From Kitasatospora sp. GAS204B (lineage in GTDB: Bacteria; Actinomycetota; Actinomycetes; Streptomycetales; Streptomycetaceae), in assembly GCF_029892155.1 (NCBI RefSeq), contig NZ_JARZAG010000026.1, forward strand, positions 1-64,000: a stretch of 64,000 nucleotides of DNA, in the 5' to 3' direction. Below are positions 20,468 through 32,532 of the stretch, one piece after another. The notes beneath the pieces are model-generated. The model was given only the letters and a program-made list of their open reading frames with translations, was not told the DNA's origin and did not search any database. Made by a program: the position numbers and the translations under genes. How positions within the stretch are numbered: the first letter of the stretch is position 1; every line of letters begins with the position of its first letter.

Positions 20468-22099
20468 ATGCCGATCGACGCCGTCACCAAGGTGCCCGTC
20501 CCGGTCAACGAGCCGGTGCACGGCTACGGCCCCGGCAGCCCGGAGCGCGCCCGCCTGCTGCGGCGGCTGGACGAGCTGACCGCCGAGCCGATCCCGCTGC
20601 CGATGACCATCGGCGGCGAGCGGCGGTTCGGCTCCGGCGAGCGGATCGACGTGGTCCAGCCGCACCACCACGCGGCCAAACTGGGCGTGCTGGGCAACGC
20701 CACCACCCAGGACGCCGAGCTCGCGGTGAACGCCGCGCTGGCGGCGGGGTCCGGCTGGCGCAGGCTCTCCTTCGACGACCGCGCGGCGGTCTTCCTGCGC
20801 GCCGCCGAGCTGCTGGCCGGTCCGTGGCGGGAGACCCTGGCGGCGGCCACCATGCTCGGCCAGTCCAAGACCGTCCAGCAGGCCGAGATCGACGCGCCCT
20901 GCGAGCTGGTCGACTTCTGGCGCTTCAACGTGCACTTCGCCCGCGAGCTGCTGGCCGAGCAGCCCGAGTCCTCGCCCGGCGTGTGGAACCGCACCGACCA
21001 CCGCCCACTGGAGGGCTTCGTCTACGCCGTCACCCCGTTCAACTTCACCGCCATCGCCGGCAACCTGCCCACCGCCCCGGCGCTGCTCGGCAACACCGTG
21101 GTCTGGAAGCCCGCGCCCACCCAGACGTTCGCCGCCCACCAGCTGATGCTGCTGCTGGAGGCGGCCGGGCTGCCGCCCGGGGTGATCAACCTGGTCACCG
21201 GGGACGGCCAGGCGCTCTCCCAGGTGGCACTGGCCAGCCCGCACCTGGCCGGCCTGCACTTCACCGGCTCGAGCGCGACGTTCCGCTCGCTCTGGCAGAC
21301 CATCGGCGCCAACCTGGCCGGCTACCGCGGCTATCCGCGGATCGTCGGGGAGACCGGCGGCAAGGACTTCCTGATCGCGCACCCCTCGGCCGACCCGGAG
21401 ATCCTGACCACCGCGCTGATCCGCGGCGCCTTCGAGTACCAGGGCCAGAAGTGCTCGGCGCTCTCCCGCGCCTACCTGCCGCGCAGCCTCTGGGAGCGGA
21501 TCAAGGACGACCTGCTGGCCCGGATCGACGCCTTGACGGTGGGTGACGTCACCGACCTGAGCAACTTCATGGGCGCGCTGATCGACGCCAAGGCCTTCGC
21601 CAGGAACCGGCAGGCGATCGACCGGGCCCAGCGCGATCCGCAGGTCGAGCTGGTCGCGGGCGGCCAGTACGACGACGCGATCGGCTACTTCGTCCGCCCG
21701 ACCGTGCTGGTCAGCAACGAGAGCCGCAACGAGATCTTCTCCACCGAGTACTTCGGCCCGATCCTCTCCGTCCAGCTCTACGAGGACCGCCGCTGGCGCG
21801 AGGCGCTGGCCGGCGTGGACGGCGACGCGCCGTACGGGCTGACCGGCGCGGTGATCGCGCAGGACCGGCAGGCCATCGCCGAGGCCATCGAGGCGCTGCG
21901 CTTCGCGGCCGGCAACTTCTACGTCAACGACAAGCCGACCGGCGCGGTGGTCGGCCAGCAGCCCTTCGGCGGCGGCCGCGCCTCCGGGACGAACGACAAG
22001 GCCGGTGCCGCGCAGAACCTGCGGCGCTGGGTCTCCAGCCGCTCGCTCAAAGAAACCTTCCTGCCGCCGACCACGGTCGGCTACCCGCACATGAGCTGA
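20468..22099 (+). CDS. pruA: L-glutamate gamma-semialdehyde dehydrogenase (1-pyrroline-5-carboxylate dehydrogenase)
   Basis: A 543-residue aldehyde dehydrogenase that oxidises glutamate semialdehyde to glutamate with NAD+, the second step of proline catabolism. Motifs include TPFNFTAIAGNL (183 region), general base E295 (GETGGKD) and catalytic C329 (EYQGQKCSALSR). It is the monofunctional form; no proline dehydrogenase gene is next to it, so that partner is elsewhere. ATG 20468 has GGAG upstream. The product is the substrate of the glutamate dehydrogenase encoded next. Confidence 0.96.
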   Translation: MPIDAVTKVPVPVNEPVHGYGPGSPERARLLRRLDELTAEPIPLPMTIGGERRFGSGERIDVVQPHHHAAKLGVLGNATTQDAELAVNAALAAGSGWRRLSFDDRAAVFLRAAELLAGPWRETLAAATMLGQSKTVQQAEIDAPCELVDFWRFNVHFARELLAEQPESSPGVWNRTDHRPLEGFVYAVTPFNFTAIAGNLPTAPALLGNTVVWKPAPTQTFAAHQLMLLLEAAGLPPGVINLVTGDGQALSQVALASPHLAGLHFTGSSATFRSLWQTIGANLAGYRGYPRIVGETGGKDFLIAHPSADPEILTTALIRGAFEYQGQKCSALSRAYLPRSLWERIKDDLLARIDALTVGDVTDLSNFMGALIDAKAFARNRQAIDRAQRDPQVELVAGGQYDDAIGYFVRPTVLVSNESRNEIFSTEYFGPILSVQLYEDRRWREALAGVDGDAPYGLTGAVIAQDRQAIAEAIEALRFAAGNFYVNDKPTGAVVGQQPFGGGRASGTNDKAGAAQNLRRWVSSRSLKETFLPPTTVGYPHMS

Positions 22100-22398
22100 C
22101 CTCGGGGGACCCTCAGCAGAGCCTCAGCAGACTTGGACAAGCTGTCCAGGAACAGGGGTTCTCCCTGCGTCTTTGCGCCTCCCTGTCCCCTGACACCTTC
22201 GTTTCGGCCCGTTAGGCTGGCTGGCGTCGTCGGGGCGCGTCCCGCAGGTGAACAATCTGTCGTACCCAGGCGAGGGGTTCTTTAAGCGTGCCTTGAGCGC
22301 CTCTGGCCAGGATCGTGCGGGAGGATTGCGGAGCGGCCCGGCGGTGACCCTGACCACCACCGAGTCACGCAACGGCGCGCGACAGGAGCCAAACAGCC
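22100..22398 (+). promoter_or_regulatory. Region between pruA and the glutamate dehydrogenase gene
   Basis: Contains a direct repeat CCTCAGCAG (22111 and 22122, 11-base period), a small inverted repeat TGGACA-AGC-TGTCCA (22134-22148) that may end pruA transcription, and the candidate promoter at 22190-22218. No ORF. Confidence 0.5.
22190..22218 (+). promoter_or_regulatory. Candidate promoter of the glutamate dehydrogenase gene
   Basis: CTGACA, 17-base spacer, TAGGCT: a close fit to the vegetative (HrdB-type) consensus TTGACR-N16-18-TAGRWT. It would give a leader of about 175 bases before 22399. Confidence 0.6.
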
Positions 22399-25300
22399 AT
22401 GCAGACCAAGCTGGACGCGGCGAAGGCCGAACTGCTCGTCAAGGCGGCCGCGGCCGCGGAGCACAGCCAGGTAGGGGGAGCGGCGCCCGGAGAGGGTCTG
22501 AGCAATGGCGCTCTGACCGCGTACCTGAACCACTACTACCTCCACACCGCCCCCGAGGACCTGATCGACCGTGACCAGGTCGACGTCTACGGCGCGGCCG
22601 CCTCGCACTACCGGCTGGGGCTGAAGCGGCCCCAGGGCACCGCCGAGGTCCGGGTCTCGACCCCGACCGTCGACGAGAACGGCTGGTCCAGCGGCCACAC
22701 CGTGGTCGAGGTGGTCACCGACGACATGCCGTTCCTGGTCGACTCGGTCACCAACGAGCTGTCCCGGCAGAACCGGTCGATCCACCTGGTGATCCACCCC
22801 CAGCTGGTCGTGCGCCGTGACATCACCGGCAAGCTGCTGGAGATCCTCGACATCGACGCCTGCGCGCGCAGCCAGGCCGGCGGCGCCGAGTGGCCGGCCG
22901 ACGCCACCGTCGAGTCCTGGATGCACGTCGAGATCGACCGGGAGAGCGACCGCGCCGACCTGCGGCAGATCGAGTCCGACCTGCGCCGGGTGCTGGGCGA
23001 CGTGCGCGAGGTGGTCGAGGACTGGGCGAAGATGCGCACCTCCGCGCTCCGCCTGGCCGACGAGCTCGCCGAGCAGCCCCCGGCCCACCTGCCGGAGCAG
23101 GAGGTCGGCGAGTCCTGGGAGTTGATGCGCTGGCTGGCCGACGACCACTTCACGTTCCTCGGCTACCGCGAGTACGACCTGGTCGAGCACGAGGGCGAGG
23201 AGGTGCTGCGCGCCATCCCCGGCACGGGCCTGGGCATCCTGCGCTCCGACCCGCTCAGCCACGACACCGACCACCACCCGGTCAGCGAGTCCTTCGGCCG
23301 CCTCTCCGCCCCGGTGCGGGCCAAGGCGCACGAGAAGAAGCTGCTGGTGCTGACCAAGGCCAACTCCCGCTCCACCGTGCACCGTCCGTCCTACCTGGAC
23401 TACGTCGGCGTGAAGAAGTTCGACGCCGACGGCAACGTGATCGGTGAGCGCCGCTTCCTCGGCCTCTTCTCCTCGGCCGCCTACACCGAGTCGGTCACCC
23501 GGATCCCGGTGGTGCGCCGCAAGGTCCAGGAGGTGGTGAACGCCTCCGGCTTCTCCGCCGAGAGCCACGACGGCCGCGACCTGCTCCAGATCCTGGAGAC
23601 CTTCCCGCGCGACGAGATCTTCCAGACCGCCGCCGAGGAGCTCCAGCAGATCGCCACCAGCGTCCTGTACCTGCAGGAGCGCCGCAAGCTGCGGCTGTAC
23701 CTGCGCCAGGACGAGTACGGGCGGTACTTCTCCGCGCTGGTCTACCTGCCGCGCGACCGCTACACCACCCGCATCCGGCTGCGCCTGATGGACATCCTGA
23801 TGCAGGAGCTGAACGGCGCGACCATCGACTACACGGTCTGGTCCACCGAGTCGGTGCTGACCCGCCTGCACTTCGTGGTCCGGGTCGCCCCGGGCAGCGA
23901 GCTGAGCGAGCTGACCGAGGCCGAGATCGAGCGGATCGAGGCCAAGCTGGCCGAGGCCGCCCGCTTCTGGATGGACGGCTTCAACGACCAGCTGCTGCTG
24001 GAGCTGGGCGAGGAGAAGGCCGCCGAGCTGTCGCACAAGTACGCCAACGCCTTCCCCGACGGCTACCGCGCCGACTTCACCGCGCGCACCGCCGTGGCCG
24101 ACCTCAAGCAGATCGAGTCGCTGCACGCCGAGGGCGACTTCCGGCTCAACCTCTACCAGCCGGTCGGCGCGGGCGAGGACGAGCGCCGCTTCAAGATCTA
24201 CCGGGTCGGCGGCCCGATCTCGCTGACCGAGGTGCTCCCGGTGCTGCAGCGCCTGGGTGTCGAGGTGCTGGACGAGCACCCGTACGCGCTGCGCCGCTCG
24301 GACCACACCACCGCCTGGGTCTACGACTTCGGCCTGCGGCTGCGCGAGGCCAGCGAGTTGACCGACGAGGCCCGCGAGCGCTTCCAGGAGGCCTTCGCCG
24401 CCACCTGGCAGGGGCTGGCCGAGAACGACGGCTTCAACGGCCTGATCCTGACCGCCGGTCTGAACTGGCGTCAGGCGGTCGTGCTGCGCGCGCTCGCCAA
24501 GTACCTGCGCCAGGCCGGCAGCACCTTCTCGCAGGACTACATGGAGGACGCGCTCCGCAACAACGCGCACACCACCCGCCTGCTGGTGAACCTCTTCGAG
24601 TCCCGCCTGAGCCCCAGCCACCAGCTGGGCGCGGGCGAGCTGGGCGAGGCCATCCTGGAGGAGCTGGACGGCGCGCTGGACGAGGTCGTCTCGCTGGACG
24701 AGGACCGCATCCTGCGCTCCTTCCTGCACCTGATCAAGGCCACCCTGCGGACCAACTTCTTCCAACGCGCGGCGGACGGCCAGTGGCACCCGTACGTGTC
24801 GATGAAGTTCGACCCGCACGCCATCCCGGACCTGCCGGCCCCCCGCCCGGCCTTCGAGATCTGGGTCTACTCGCCCCAGGTCGAGGGCGTGCACCTGCGC
24901 TTCGGCAAGGTCGCCCGCGGTGGCCTGCGCTGGTCCGACCGGCGCGAGGACTTCCGGACCGAGATCCTCGGCCTGGTCAAGGCCCAGATGGTGAAGAACA
25001 CCGTGATCGTCCCGGTCGGCGCCAAGGGCGGCTTCGTCGCCAAGCAGCTGCCGGACCCGGCGGTGGACCGCGACGCCTGGCTGGCCGAGGGCATCTCGTC
25101 CTACAAGACCTTCATCTCCGCGCTGCTGGACATCACCGACAACCTCAAGGGCGGCGAGGTCGTCCACCCGGTCGACGTGGTCCGGCACGACGAGGACGAC
25201 ACCTACCTGGTGGTCGCCGCCGACAAGGGCACCGCGACCTTCTCGGACATCGCCAACGGCGTGGCCGAGGAGTACGGCTTCTGGCTCGGCGACGCCTTCG

Positions 25301-27345
25301 CCTCCGGCGGCTCGGCCGGCTACGACCACAAGGGCATGGGCATCACCGCCCGCGGCGCCTGGGAGTCGGTCAAGCGCAACTTCCGCGAGCTGGGTGTGGA
25401 CACCCAGTCCGAGGACTTCAGCGTGGTCGGCATCGGCGACATGTCCGGTGACGTCTTCGGCAACGGCATGCTGCTCAGCGAGCACATCCGCCTGGTGGCC
25501 GCCTTCGACCACCGGCACATCTTCCTGGACCCGAACCCGGAGGCGGCGAGCTCCTACGCCGAGCGCCGCCGGCTCTTCGACCTGCCGCGCAGTTCCTGGG
25601 ACGACTACGACAAGTCGCTGATCTCGGCGGGCGGCGGCGTCTTCCCGCGCAGCGCGAAGTCGATCCAGCTGACCCCACAGGTCCGCGAGGCGCTCGGCCT
25701 GGAGACCGGCAAGCTCACCCCGGCCGAGCTGATGAAGGCGATCCTGCAGGCCCCGGTGGACCTGTTCTGGAACGGCGGCATCGGCACCTACGTCAAGGCC
25801 GAGCGGGAGACCAACGCGGACGTCGGCGACAAGGCCAACGACGCGATCCGGGTCAACGGCAGTCAGATCCGCGCCCGGGTGATCGGCGAGGGCGGCAACC
25901 TCGGCTGCACCCAGCTGGGCCGGATCGAGTACGCCCAGGTCGGCGGCCCGAACGGCACCGGCGGCTGGATCAACACCGACGCGATCGACAACTCGGCCGG
26001 GGTGGACACCTCGGACCACGAGGTCAACATCAAGATCCTGCTCAACCAGGTGGTCGCCGAGGGCGACATGACGGTCAAGCAGCGCAACACCCTGCTCGCC
26101 GACATGACCGAGGAGGTCGGCAAGCTCGTCCTGCGCAACAACTACGCGCAGAACGTGGTGCTGGCCAACGCGGTGGCGCAGGCGCACAGCATGATCAACG
26201 TCCACTCGCGGATGCTCAACCGGCTGGAGGCGGACGGCCAGCTGGACCGCGCGCTGGAGTTCCTGCCGAGCGAGAAGCAGCTGAAGGACCGTCAGGCCAC
26301 CGGCTTCGGGCTCTCCCAGCCCGAGCTGTCGGTGCTGCTCGCCTACACCAAGATCACCCTGGCCGACGAGCTGCTCGCCACCGGGCTGCCCGACGACCCG
26401 TACTTCCGCGACACGCTGCACCTCTACTTCCCGACCGCGCTGCGCGAGAAGTTCGCCGACGCGATCGGCAACCACGCGCTGCGCCGGGAGATCATCACCA
26501 CCCTGATCGTCAACGACACGATCAACCGCGGTGGTTGCACCTTCGCCTTCCGGCTGCGCGAGGAGACCGGCGCGACCTACGAGGAGATCGCCCGCAGCCA
26601 CACCGCGGCCCGCGCGGTCTTCGGCCTGGAGCGGATCTGGGACGAGGTCGAGGGCCTGGACAACCGGATCCCGGCCGAGATCGCCACCCGGATGCGCCTG
26701 CACTCGCGCCGGCTGGTCGAGCGGGCCACCCGGTGGATGCTCAACAACCGCCGCCAGCCGCTGGACATCGCCGACACCATCGCGTTCTTCCAGCAGCGGG
26801 TGGACCAGGTCTGGACCAGCCTGCCCAAGCCGCTGCGCGGCGAGGACCTGGAGTGGTACGAGAAGATCCAGGCCGAGCTGCTCGAGGCCGGGGTCCCCGA
26901 GGCGCTGGTCACCCGGGTCTCCGGGCTCTCCTCCGCCTTCCCGACCCTGGACATCACCGAGGTCGCGGACCGCTCCGGCAAGGACGTGGCCGAGGTCGCC
27001 GACCTCTACTACGACCTGGGCGACCGACTGCGGATCAGCCACCTGCTGGACCGGATCATCGAGCTGCCGCGGATCGACCGCTGGTCCTCGATGGCCCGCA
27101 CCTCCATCCGCGAGGACCTCTTCGCGGCGCACGCCCAGCTCACCGAGGACGTGCTGGCCTGCGGTCCGCAGAACGCGACCAGCGAGGAGCGCTTCAAGGC
27201 CTGGGCCGAGCTCAACAGCACGCTGCTCAGCCGGGCGCAGACCACGCTGGACGACATAAGGGGTTCGGACACCTACGCGCTGTCCAGCCTCTCGGTGGCC
27301 ATGCGGGTGATCCGCACGCTGCTGCGCACGGGTTCGATGCGCTGA
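22399..27345 (+). CDS. NAD-specific glutamate dehydrogenase, large (180 kDa) class
   Basis: 1648 residues, matching the giant GDH class first characterised in Streptomyces clavuligerus. It converts glutamate to 2-oxoglutarate and ammonium with NAD+. An N-terminal regulatory half of about 700 residues with ACT-like parts precedes the catalytic core: KVARGGLRWSDR near 835-847, GAKGGF soon after, and the dinucleotide-binding GIGDMSGDVFGNG near 1011. ATG 22399 has AGGAG upstream. A long ORF on the opposite strand is only its shadow. Position behind pruA suggests joint use in proline and glutamate breakdown, although it seems to have its own promoter. Confidence 0.97.
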   Translation: MQTKLDAAKAELLVKAAAAAEHSQVGGAAPGEGLSNGALTAYLNHYYLHTAPEDLIDRDQVDVYGAAASHYRLGLKRPQGTAEVRVSTPTVDENGWSSGHTVVEVVTDDMPFLVDSVTNELSRQNRSIHLVIHPQLVVRRDITGKLLEILDIDACARSQAGGAEWPADATVESWMHVEIDRESDRADLRQIESDLRRVLGDVREVVEDWAKMRTSALRLADELAEQPPAHLPEQEVGESWELMRWLADDHFTFLGYREYDLVEHEGEEVLRAIPGTGLGILRSDPLSHDTDHHPVSESFGRLSAPVRAKAHEKKLLVLTKANSRSTVHRPSYLDYVGVKKFDADGNVIGERRFLGLFSSAAYTESVTRIPVVRRKVQEVVNASGFSAESHDGRDLLQILETFPRDEIFQTAAEELQQIATSVLYLQERRKLRLYLRQDEYGRYFSALVYLPRDRYTTRIRLRLMDILMQELNGATIDYTVWSTESVLTRLHFVVRVAPGSELSELTEAEIERIEAKLAEAARFWMDGFNDQLLLELGEEKAAELSHKYANAFPDGYRADFTARTAVADLKQIESLHAEGDFRLNLYQPVGAGEDERRFKIYRVGGPISLTEVLPVLQRLGVEVLDEHPYALRRSDHTTAWVYDFGLRLREASELTDEARERFQEAFAATWQGLAENDGFNGLILTAGLNWRQAVVLRALAKYLRQAGSTFSQDYMEDALRNNAHTTRLLVNLFESRLSPSHQLGAGELGEAILEELDGALDEVVSLDEDRILRSFLHLIKATLRTNFFQRAADGQWHPYVSMKFDPHAIPDLPAPRPAFEIWVYSPQVEGVHLRFGKVARGGLRWSDRREDFRTEILGLVKAQMVKNTVIVPVGAKGGFVAKQLPDPAVDRDAWLAEGISSYKTFISALLDITDNLKGGEVVHPVDVVRHDEDDTYLVVAADKGTATFSDIANGVAEEYGFWLGDAFASGGSAGYDHKGMGITARGAWESVKRNFRELGVDTQSEDFSVVGIGDMSGDVFGNGMLLSEHIRLVAAFDHRHIFLDPNPEAASSYAERRRLFDLPRSSWDDYDKSLISAGGGVFPRSAKSIQLTPQVREALGLETGKLTPAELMKAILQAPVDLFWNGGIGTYVKAERETNADVGDKANDAIRVNGSQIRARVIGEGGNLGCTQLGRIEYAQVGGPNGTGGWINTDAIDNSAGVDTSDHEVNIKILLNQVVAEGDMTVKQRNTLLADMTEEVGKLVLRNNYAQNVVLANAVAQAHSMINVHSRMLNRLEADGQLDRALEFLPSEKQLKDRQATGFGLSQPELSVLLAYTKITLADELLATGLPDDPYFRDTLHLYFPTALREKFADAIGNHALRREIITTLIVNDTINRGGCTFAFRLREETGATYEEIARSHTAARAVFGLERIWDEVEGLDNRIPAEIATRMRLHSRRLVERATRWMLNNRRQPLDIADTIAFFQQRVDQVWTSLPKPLRGEDLEWYEKIQAELLEAGVPEALVTRVSGLSSAFPTLDITEVADRSGKDVAEVADLYYDLGDRLRISHLLDRIIELPRIDRWSSMARTSIREDLFAAHAQLTEDVLACGPQNATSEERFKAWAELNSTLLSRAQTTLDDIRGSDTYALSSLSVAMRVIRTLLRTGSMR

Positions 27346-27359
27346 CGCGGGGAGCGTGG

Positions 27360-27397
27360 AACGGCGGGGCCGCGCCTTCGGGTGCGGCCCCGCCGTT
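27360..27397. terminator. Terminator between glutamate dehydrogenase and the FHA-FtsK gene
   Basis: 14-base perfect stem AACGGCGGGGCCGC / GCGGCCCCGCCGTT with a ten-base loop between two converging genes. It can work in both directions. Confidence 0.8.
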
Positions 27398-27445
27398 CTG
27401 CTTGTCGCCTTCCGAGCACTGCCGGTGCCTCGTTGGCGGGAGGCC

Positions 27446-30202
27446 CTATGCCTGGGCTGCCCGCTGCAGCGCGCTGGCCAGCAGCGCCAGGTCGGTCGGC
27501 CCGTTGCCCAGCTCGCGCACCGGGCGGCTGGTCGGCGGTGCACCCAGCTGGGCGGGGTCGATCGCGACCACGGTGGGGCGCAGCGTCGCGGTGCGTGGGA
27601 TCCGGCCGCTGACCCGGGCGGTCTGGAAGGCCAGCACCGCGCCGTCGGGACGGCGCAGGTAGCCGCGCCCCGGGGTCTGCTCGGGCAGCGCCGCCGCGTC
27701 GTCCACATGGACCAGCAGTTCGGAGTCGCCCTGGTGGTCGGTGCGCAGCGCGATCCGCCACAGCGCGGCCTCGTCCAGCTCGCTGCCCGCGCTCAGCTCG
27801 GGCCGGCCGGTGGCGGCCACCAGATGCACGCCCAGGCGCCCGCCGCGCTGCGCCACGGCGGCCAGCGCGCGGGCCAGCGGCCGGCCGGCGGGGGAGGTGG
27901 GGGCGAGCAGCGCGTCGTAGTCGTCCACCACGACGATCAGGCGGGCGGGCGGCGGGTCGGTCACCACGGTCGCGCTGCCGGCGGCGGTCGCGGCGCCGGC
28001 CACGGAGACGACGGCGGCGCGGGCGGCGACCGGCTCACCGCCGCGCGGCTGCCCGATCACGGCCGGGCGGGCGGCGAGCGCCCGCTCGGCGAACCAGGCG
28101 GGGAAGGACCGGTTGCGGAACAGCTCCTCGCGCCGGTCCAGCTCCTCGTGCAGCGACTCGGCGGTCAGCAGCGCCTGCCGCGGCTCGGCGGCGGCGTCCA
28201 GCTGACCGGTGACGTGCGGCAGCTCGGCGCAGCCGGCCAGCCCCCCGTCGCGCCCGCCGATCAGCAGCACCTGCAGCCGGTCGGGGCGCTCGCCGACCGC
28301 CAGCGAGGCGACCAGGGTGCGCAGCAGCTCGCTCTTGCCCGCCCCGCGGGCGCCGCCGACCAGCAGGTGCTGCGGGTCGGTCAGCTCGGTGCCGGCCAGG
28401 TCGACGGTGCACAGGTCGTCCCGGGTGTTGCCGAGCAGCGCGGTGGCGGTGCCGGCCGTGCTGGGCAGCCCCTCCCAGCGGGCGGAGAGCTTGGCGGGGG
28501 TGACGGTGTCCAGCTCCAGCAGGTCGAGCAGCCGTAGCGCCTCCGGCAGCGGTCCCCGGGAGACCGGCGCGGCCTCGCGCAGCGGGGCCAGTGCCCGGGC
28601 CAGCCGTTCGGCCCAGGCGGCCGAGACGGCGTCGAGCGCGACCTCCTCGGTGCGCTGGTCGCCCATGGCCACGGTCAGCCGGGTGGCGACCTCGCCGGTC
28701 ACCGTGGCGGTGGCGCCCAGGCCGGCCGGCAGCAGCTCGGGGCGCTCGGCCAGGCAGAGCGGGAAGACGCCGACCGCAGGGCCCTCGCGCAGCAGCCGGG
28801 CCAGCACCTGCCGGGCCGGCTCGGAGCCCGGATCGCCGTCCACCAGCAGCACGGTGAGCTGCTGGGCGGCCTCGTCGGCCGGGCGCTCGACCAGCTCGGT
28901 CAGGCGCTGGCGGGCCTGGGCCTCGTCCAGACCGACCAGCAGCCGGCAGTCCTGGCCCTGGCCCGGACGCAGCTGCGGCAGCCAGAGCGACCAGGCCCAG
29001 TCGGCGGTGCGCTGCTCGACGGGCTGCTCCTGGTCGGCGCTGACCACCACCAGGCTCAGGCCGCTCGGCGGGTGCAGCACGGCCAGCTGGGCGAGCAGGG
29101 CCCGGGCCAGGCCGAGCAGCCGCCGGCGCGGTCCGGCGACGCCGAGGCTGCCGGCCGTGCGCAGGTCGACGGTGACGGGGACGGCCGGCAGCATCATGCC
29201 CGGGGCGGTGCCGGGGCCGCCGGGCAGGTCGGCGGTGCCGAGGCGCAGGGTGAGCGCGTCCGGGTGGGCCGGGATCCGCTCCCAGAGCCGCGGGCCGGGG
29301 CCGAGCGCGCTGAGCAGCAGCGCCGCCGGGTCGGGGAAGCGCTCCCGCAGCCCGGCGGCCTGGCGATCACGGACCCTGGCGTGCTGCTGGGCGGCATCAC
29401 GCGCCGCGGCCGGCACGGCGGTGGCGGGCGCGGGAGAGCGGCCGAGCCGGCGGGCGAGCAGCGAGCGGGTGCGGCCCGCGCCGCTGGGGGCGGGTGCCTC
29501 GGGCCGTTCGGCGGCGGGGGCGCTGGGGCGGACCGGGCGGGGCCGGCTGACCTGGAGGTGGCCCAGGCCGTCCGGCGTGGTGGGGCAGGCCTGCTCGGCG
29601 GCCGGGGCGGTGGCCAGCGTCACGGTGGACTCGCCCAGGCGCAGCAGGGCGCCCTCGGGCAGCGCCCGGGGCTCCTCGGTGAGCGGGCGGCCGTCCAGGG
29701 CGGTGCCGTTGGTGGAGCCGAGGTCGTGCACCGTGACGCTGCCGTCGGCGGCCAGGTGCAGGGAGAGGTGCAGCCGGGAGACGTCTGGGTCGTCGAGCGG
29801 GACGTCGGCCTCGCTGGAGCGGCCGACCCGCACCTGGTGGCCGTGCAGGCGGTGCACGCCGCCGGCGTCCGGGCCGCCCAGCACCCGCAGCTCGACGGCG
29901 GCCGCGCCCCCGGCGTCGTCCAGCGGGGCGTCCGCGTCCGGGTCGGGTTCGCCGAGCGCGAGCACCGCGCCGTCCAGCAGCGGGGGGTGGCCGAGCGGAG
30001 TGCGTTCGTCGATCCGCTGGGACCCGGCGTAGAGATGCACATGGGTCGCGCTGCGCGCGCCCCGCACGCCCACCGCGCCGGCCAGCGCCACCGCGAGCGA
30101 TCCGAGCGCCGTGCCGACGGGGGCGGTGACCTGGACATCGGTGGCGGGCGCGGGCACGCCCGCGCCCGCACGGGGTCGGAGGACCGTCAGCCGGATCTGC
30201 AT
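27446..30202 (-). CDS. FHA domain and FtsK/SpoIIIE-type ATPase protein
   Basis: 918 residues. An N-terminal ubiquitin-like or degenerate FHA part (1-85) is followed by a clear FHA domain at about 105-185 (VRVGRSSEADV, SRLHLSLH, STNGT), then a proline-rich linker and an FtsK/SpoIIIE-like region. It has one good Walker A, GGARGAGKSELLRTL, near 619, and Walker B LIVVVDDYDALL. This resembles the cytoplasmic part of type VII secretion ATPases (EssC/EccC), but I see no membrane segments, EsxA/WXG100 genes or other secretion genes here. FHA domains bind phosphothreonine, and two Ser/Thr kinases are encoded divergently, so it is a natural candidate substrate. ATG 30202 is preceded by GGGCGAG. Confidence 0.85.
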   Translation of the reverse strand: MQIRLTVLRPRAGAGVPAPATDVQVTAPVGTALGSLAVALAGAVGVRGARSATHVHLYAGSQRIDERTPLGHPPLLDGAVLALGEPDPDADAPLDDAGGAAAVELRVLGGPDAGGVHRLHGHQVRVGRSSEADVPLDDPDVSRLHLSLHLAADGSVTVHDLGSTNGTALDGRPLTEEPRALPEGALLRLGESTVTLATAPAAEQACPTTPDGLGHLQVSRPRPVRPSAPAAERPEAPAPSGAGRTRSLLARRLGRSPAPATAVPAAARDAAQQHARVRDRQAAGLRERFPDPAALLLSALGPGPRLWERIPAHPDALTLRLGTADLPGGPGTAPGMMLPAVPVTVDLRTAGSLGVAGPRRRLLGLARALLAQLAVLHPPSGLSLVVVSADQEQPVEQRTADWAWSLWLPQLRPGQGQDCRLLVGLDEAQARQRLTELVERPADEAAQQLTVLLVDGDPGSEPARQVLARLLREGPAVGVFPLCLAERPELLPAGLGATATVTGEVATRLTVAMGDQRTEEVALDAVSAAWAERLARALAPLREAAPVSRGPLPEALRLLDLLELDTVTPAKLSARWEGLPSTAGTATALLGNTRDDLCTVDLAGTELTDPQHLLVGGARGAGKSELLRTLVASLAVGERPDRLQVLLIGGRDGGLAGCAELPHVTGQLDAAAEPRQALLTAESLHEELDRREELFRNRSFPAWFAERALAARPAVIGQPRGGEPVAARAAVVSVAGAATAAGSATVVTDPPPARLIVVVDDYDALLAPTSPAGRPLARALAAVAQRGGRLGVHLVAATGRPELSAGSELDEAALWRIALRTDHQGDSELLVHVDDAAALPEQTPGRGYLRRPDGAVLAFQTARVSGRIPRTATLRPTVVAIDPAQLGAPPTSRPVRELGNGPTDLALLASALQRAAQA

Positions 30203-30530
30203 CTCGCCCGGGGTTCCCCTCTGCTCGTGATGAGTGTTGGACCGCAGGAGTGCCGCTGGGGCCTGTCCGGCGGATCTTGCCGGGCGCGGCCCTAGGCGTC
30301 ATCCTGCCACCCGGGACTGACAGCCCGTGCACCGTACCGGATTTGACGATCTTGTGATCATCGCCATGGTGGAGCGGACGGGCCATCAGGTCAAGGCGGG
30401 CCCGGGCAGCTCGCCGACCACGGCGCGCGCTCATCCGGCTGGGGCTTGCCGGACACCGTTAGAGTTGCCGCACACACGGACTATCGCCCGCAGGCGACAG
30501 TGGGCCTCGGTAGGGCAAGGAGTGCACCAG
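30203..30530. promoter_or_regulatory. Divergent region between the FHA-FtsK gene and pkaA
   Basis: 328 bases without a credible ORF. A -10-like TAGAGT at 30460-30465 could start the kinase transcript, giving a leader of about 60 bases with AAGGAG just before 30531. Confidence 0.45.
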
Positions 30531-32363
<1,833 letters not shown>

Positions 32364-32472
32364 CGGTCCGCCACCAGGCGGTCAGCGTTGACGCTTTGTC
32401 GACATTGTCCGGCCGGAGGTCCCGCACAGGGCCCCGAGGCGCGTAGGTTGGTCGGTGACGCACCGACCTCAT

Positions 32473-32511
32473 GAGCGCTTCCGGGCCCCCGCGGCGGCCC
32501 CGGGAGCGCTC
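32473..32511 (+). promoter_or_regulatory. Hairpin in the leader of the second kinase gene
   Basis: GAGCGCTTCCGGG pairs with CCCGGGAGCGCTC (13 pairs, one G-U) around a 13-base loop. It lies between the in-frame GTG 32455 and the preferred start TTG 32533. It may be a leader structure, a pkaA terminator, or both. Confidence 0.5.
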
Positions 32512-32532
32512 CCCGCCGCCTACGGAGCAGCA

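Noticed and set aside
22282..27708. 1808-codon ORF on the minus strand across the glutamate dehydrogenase gene
   Set aside because: It is the antisense frame of a long GC-rich gene. Its translation is low-complexity (LGDVGD, VQALD-like runs) and matches no family, while the plus strand is a textbook GDH.
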